Source of the DNA: an uncultured Clostridium sp.
Lineage (GTDB): Bacteria > Bacillota > Clostridia > Clostridiales > Clostridiaceae
DNA: 7,190 bases
Direction of reading: 5' to 3'
Assembly (NCBI RefSeq): GCF_937920395.1
Contig: NZ_CALEVF010000292.1
Span: 1 to 7,190, forward strand
A program made the position numbers and the translations under genes. This document shows positions 5,404-7,190 of this stretch, in pieces (position 1 is the stretch's first letter; each line of letters starts with the position of its first letter). The notes under the pieces are model-generated. The model was not told where the DNA came from and did no database searches. It saw only the letters and a program-made list of their open reading frames with translations.

Positions 5404-5444
5404 AAAAACAACCTCAATAGTAAAATACTATTAAGGTTGTTTTT
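5404..5444. terminator. Bidirectional terminator between amidase and glutamine synthetase genes
   Basis: A long hairpin pairs AAAAACAACCT (5404-5414) with AGGTTGTTTTT (5434-5444) and AATAGTA (5416-5422) with TACTATT (5426-5432), with a single C/A mismatch between the two blocks. The A-run on the left and T-run on the right give a U-tract on both strands. It lies 32 bases after the amidase stop and 29 bases after the glutamine synthetase stop, so it ends both converging transcripts. Confidence 0.92.
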
Positions 5445-5473
5445 AAATTTATTTTATATAAGTTTTAAATTTA

Positions 5474-7190
5474 TTAGATATCTAATAAATTCTTTTGATA
5501 GTTAGAATAACAGAATCTAAGCTCTTCAATTTGCGCATCTAATTGTATCTGTAATGTAGAAAGTTCTGCATAGTTTTCACTTTGAGAAGCATCCTTTATC
5601 TTAGTAAATAGGCTAGTTTTAGAATAAGTATCTTTCATAATTGAGTGTCTTAGATCATTAACTTTTTGCCAATTTGCTAAATCTAAATCTAATGCTAGTT
5701 CAGCAGTGTGAATCATTTTACATTTTCTGATTTCTTCTGCATAATTGTTTAATAATCTATTGTTTATTTCAGTAACCCATCTAGATGTTATTGCCATTCT
5801 AAAACTATTTATTATGCTAGTAGTAAATACATCACCAGTTTTAAGAATTTCAAGTTTATTTGGGAATTCGTCTAATGAACTAACATTTTCATAAACCGTT
5901 TTAGGTGCTTTACCAAAGTAATCTGCACGTTGATCTTCAGTATAGTATTCAAATACATCTTCTTCACTTCTGTATGCTCTATTTTTTTCTAAATAATCTG
6001 CATCATCTCCTGGTGCTTTAGATAGTTCTTTTAAAAGTTCGTCTTCAGACTTGTTGTTTTTAATTGCATAGACTATACCATCAAGCATACCCATATATAA
6101 AGTAGATAAAGCTAGGTAAGTATTAGTATGTGGGCATGGAGCTCTAAGTTCAAACCTTGTAGCAAGAGGATTATCAAGATCTCTTATTAATGCGAGTAGT
6201 ATAGATCTATTTCTAGATGGAACATCAACGCTGTGACCAAGTGATGTTACTATACATATAGGAGCCTCAAAACCAACTTTTAATCTTCTTAAAGAATCAT
6301 TTGTTGAAGAAACAAATGGGTTTATTACTTCATAATTTTTAAGTACACCCATTATTGAAGCATAACCTAAAGTACTTAGAAAATGGTTGTTATTTGAATT
6401 GAATAAGTTAACTCTCTTGCCGTTCTTTAATTTTACAGCAATTCCAATATGAGTATGTTCACCACTTCCGGCTACATCATGGACAGGCTTTGCTAAAAAG
6501 TTAACATCTAAACCGTTAAGTCTGAATGTTTCTTTTACTAAATTTCTAATGAATAACTCATTATCTGCACATTGCACGGCATCAGAGTATTTCCAATCTA
6601 TTTCAAGTTGTTCCATAATATGTGTAAGAGAACCAGCTTCGCCTATTTGAGCTTTTACTCCGCCAACTTCTTTATGTCCCATTTCAGGCTCAAAACCATA
6701 CTCTTGCATTAATAGAAGAGTTTGTTCAAGAGCTGTTCTAACATTTCCTTTAGTTTTACTCCAATATTGTTCTTTTAGTACTTGAGATGTAGATAATTCT
6801 TCTATATCTGCTTTATCATTAGGTGTTTTTACCCAAAATTCTAACTCAGTAGCAGATGTGAGAGTTAATTTATCAATATCTTTATATTCGAAATCAAAAG
6901 AACTTAAAGCAGATGGATTTTCTTTAAGCAAATCAAGAAGAGTTGTTTTGAAAGTTTCAACTGATTTTTTTAGGATTGATCTTGAGTCTACTAGAATATC
7001 ATCATGTAATAATGTACATGGTATTTTCAATGTACCTATAGGTAATTCTGTTTCAGGGTCAATGTTTTCATAATTGTAATCAATGTACCAATTACAGTCA
7101 GCATCTGCAAGCATATCTAATTTAGCATTGTTTAGAGTTGCAATACCTGGCAATACTACAGATGAACCATCAGTTTGAATAACACCGTTT
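5474..7190 (-). CDS. glnA: Glutamine synthetase, type III-like, N-terminus missing
   Basis: The frame is open to the window edge (first full codon at 7189), giving about 571 visible residues. The TTG at 7153 lies inside the gene, as the frame continues upstream with NGVIQTDGSSVV and no RBS. Glutamine synthetase joins ammonia to glutamate with ATP, the main route of ammonia assimilation, in the cytosol as a large oligomer. Catalytic-domain blocks in order (visible numbering) are TELEFW (about 114-119), AKPVHDVAGSGEHTHIGIA (about 233-251; the GSGxHxH ATP/glutamate region), LRRLKVGFEAPI (about 300-311), SRNRS (about 325-329) and RFELRAPCPHTNTYLALS (about 345-362; the glutamate-binding Arg region). 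The C-terminal extension of about 200 residues, and a total well beyond the roughly 440-470 residues of GSI, indicate the long type III-like class (clostridial members are about 630 residues as I recall, so about 60 are missing). Regulation cannot be seen because the upstream region is absent. Confidence 0.93.
   Translation of the reverse strand, partial: NGVIQTDGSSVVLPGIATLNNAKLDMLADADCNWYIDYNYENIDPETELPIGTLKIPCTLLHDDILVDSRSILKKSVETFKTTLLDLLKENPSALSSFDFEYKDIDKLTLTSATELEFWVKTPNDKADIEELSTSQVLKEQYWSKTKGNVRTALEQTLLLMQEYGFEPEMGHKEVGGVKAQIGEAGSLTHIMEQLEIDWKYSDAVQCADNELFIRNLVKETFRLNGLDVNFLAKPVHDVAGSGEHTHIGIAVKLKNGKRVNLFNSNNNHFLSTLGYASIMGVLKNYEVINPFVSSTNDSLRRLKVGFEAPICIVTSLGHSVDVPSRNRSILLALIRDLDNPLATRFELRAPCPHTNTYLALSTLYMGMLDGIVYAIKNNKSEDELLKELSKAPGDDADYLEKNRAYRSEEDVFEYYTEDQRADYFGKAPKTVYENVSSLDEFPNKLEILKTGDVFTTSIINSFRMAITSRWVTEINNRLLNNYAEEIRKCKMIHTAELALDLDLANWQKVNDLRHSIMKDTYSKTSLFTKIKDASQSENYAELSTLQIQLDAQIEELRFCYSNYQKNLLDI

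Noticed and set aside
6858..7073. 71-codon plus-strand frame antisense to the glutamine synthetase gene
   Set aside because: It lies wholly within well-conserved coding sequence of the opposite strand, has no RBS, and has a Ser/Leu-rich shadow composition.
1..7190. A defence, toxin-antitoxin, phage or biosynthetic system
   Set aside because: All genes are housekeeping, envelope or isolated hypotheticals with separate promoters and terminators; no integrase, transposase, inverted terminal repeats or system-type gene cluster is present.

Overview
The window looks like an ordinary chromosomal segment of a low-GC Firmicute, most likely a Clostridium (sensu stricto) species. The reasons are the strongly AT-rich sequence with very AT-rich intergenic gaps, strong AGGAGG/AAGGGGGTGA-type ribosome binding sites, A/T-ending codons throughout, a type III-like glutamine synthetase, an Ig-like plus Amidase_3 cell-wall amidase, and short clostridial-type conserved hypotheticals. 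Species cannot be fixed from the sequence alone. Bases 1-22 are not biological: they match the 3' end of the Illumina TruSeq read-2 adapter. The window therefore starts at an untrimmed contig end, and the first gene is cut there. The last gene is cut at the other end.

Layout. 24-1040 (+): 3' part of a conserved hypothetical with a Lys/Glu-rich linker and an aromatic C-terminal domain, closed by a perfect terminator hairpin. 1091-1144: a 17-bp perfect AT-rich dyad directly before the RBS of 1150-1734 (+), a membrane-anchored protein with a possible PsbP-like extracellular domain. 1815-2582 (+): a prolipoprotein diacylglyceryl transferase of the variant Cys-rich type, with its own likely promoter and a terminator. 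2635-2814 (-): a 59-codon gene with a clear RBS, convergent with lgt. 2885-3103: no coding capacity, but a GC-enriched, hairpin-containing stretch ending in a perfect terminator; a candidate structured RNA of unknown identity. 3145-3345 (-): a cold-shock protein. 3532-4170 (-): a metallo-beta-lactamase-fold hydrolase with its own terminator. 4403-5371 (+): a secreted N-acetylmuramoyl-L-alanine amidase. It converges through a shared bidirectional terminator on 5474->7190 (-), a glutamine synthetase lacking its N-terminus.

Most genes are monocistronic, each with its own RBS and usually its own terminator; there is no obvious operon or multigene system. Three products act at the envelope (the membrane-anchored protein, Lgt and the amidase), but spacing and terminators give no evidence that they are co-regulated. 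I found no mobile element, CRISPR array, tRNA/rRNA, toxin-antitoxin pair or recognisable defence cassette. The items most worth follow-up are the possible structured RNA at 2885-3103, the dyad upstream of the 1150 gene, the non-canonical Lgt signature, the small gene at 2635-2814, and the adapter artefact that creates a false start codon.
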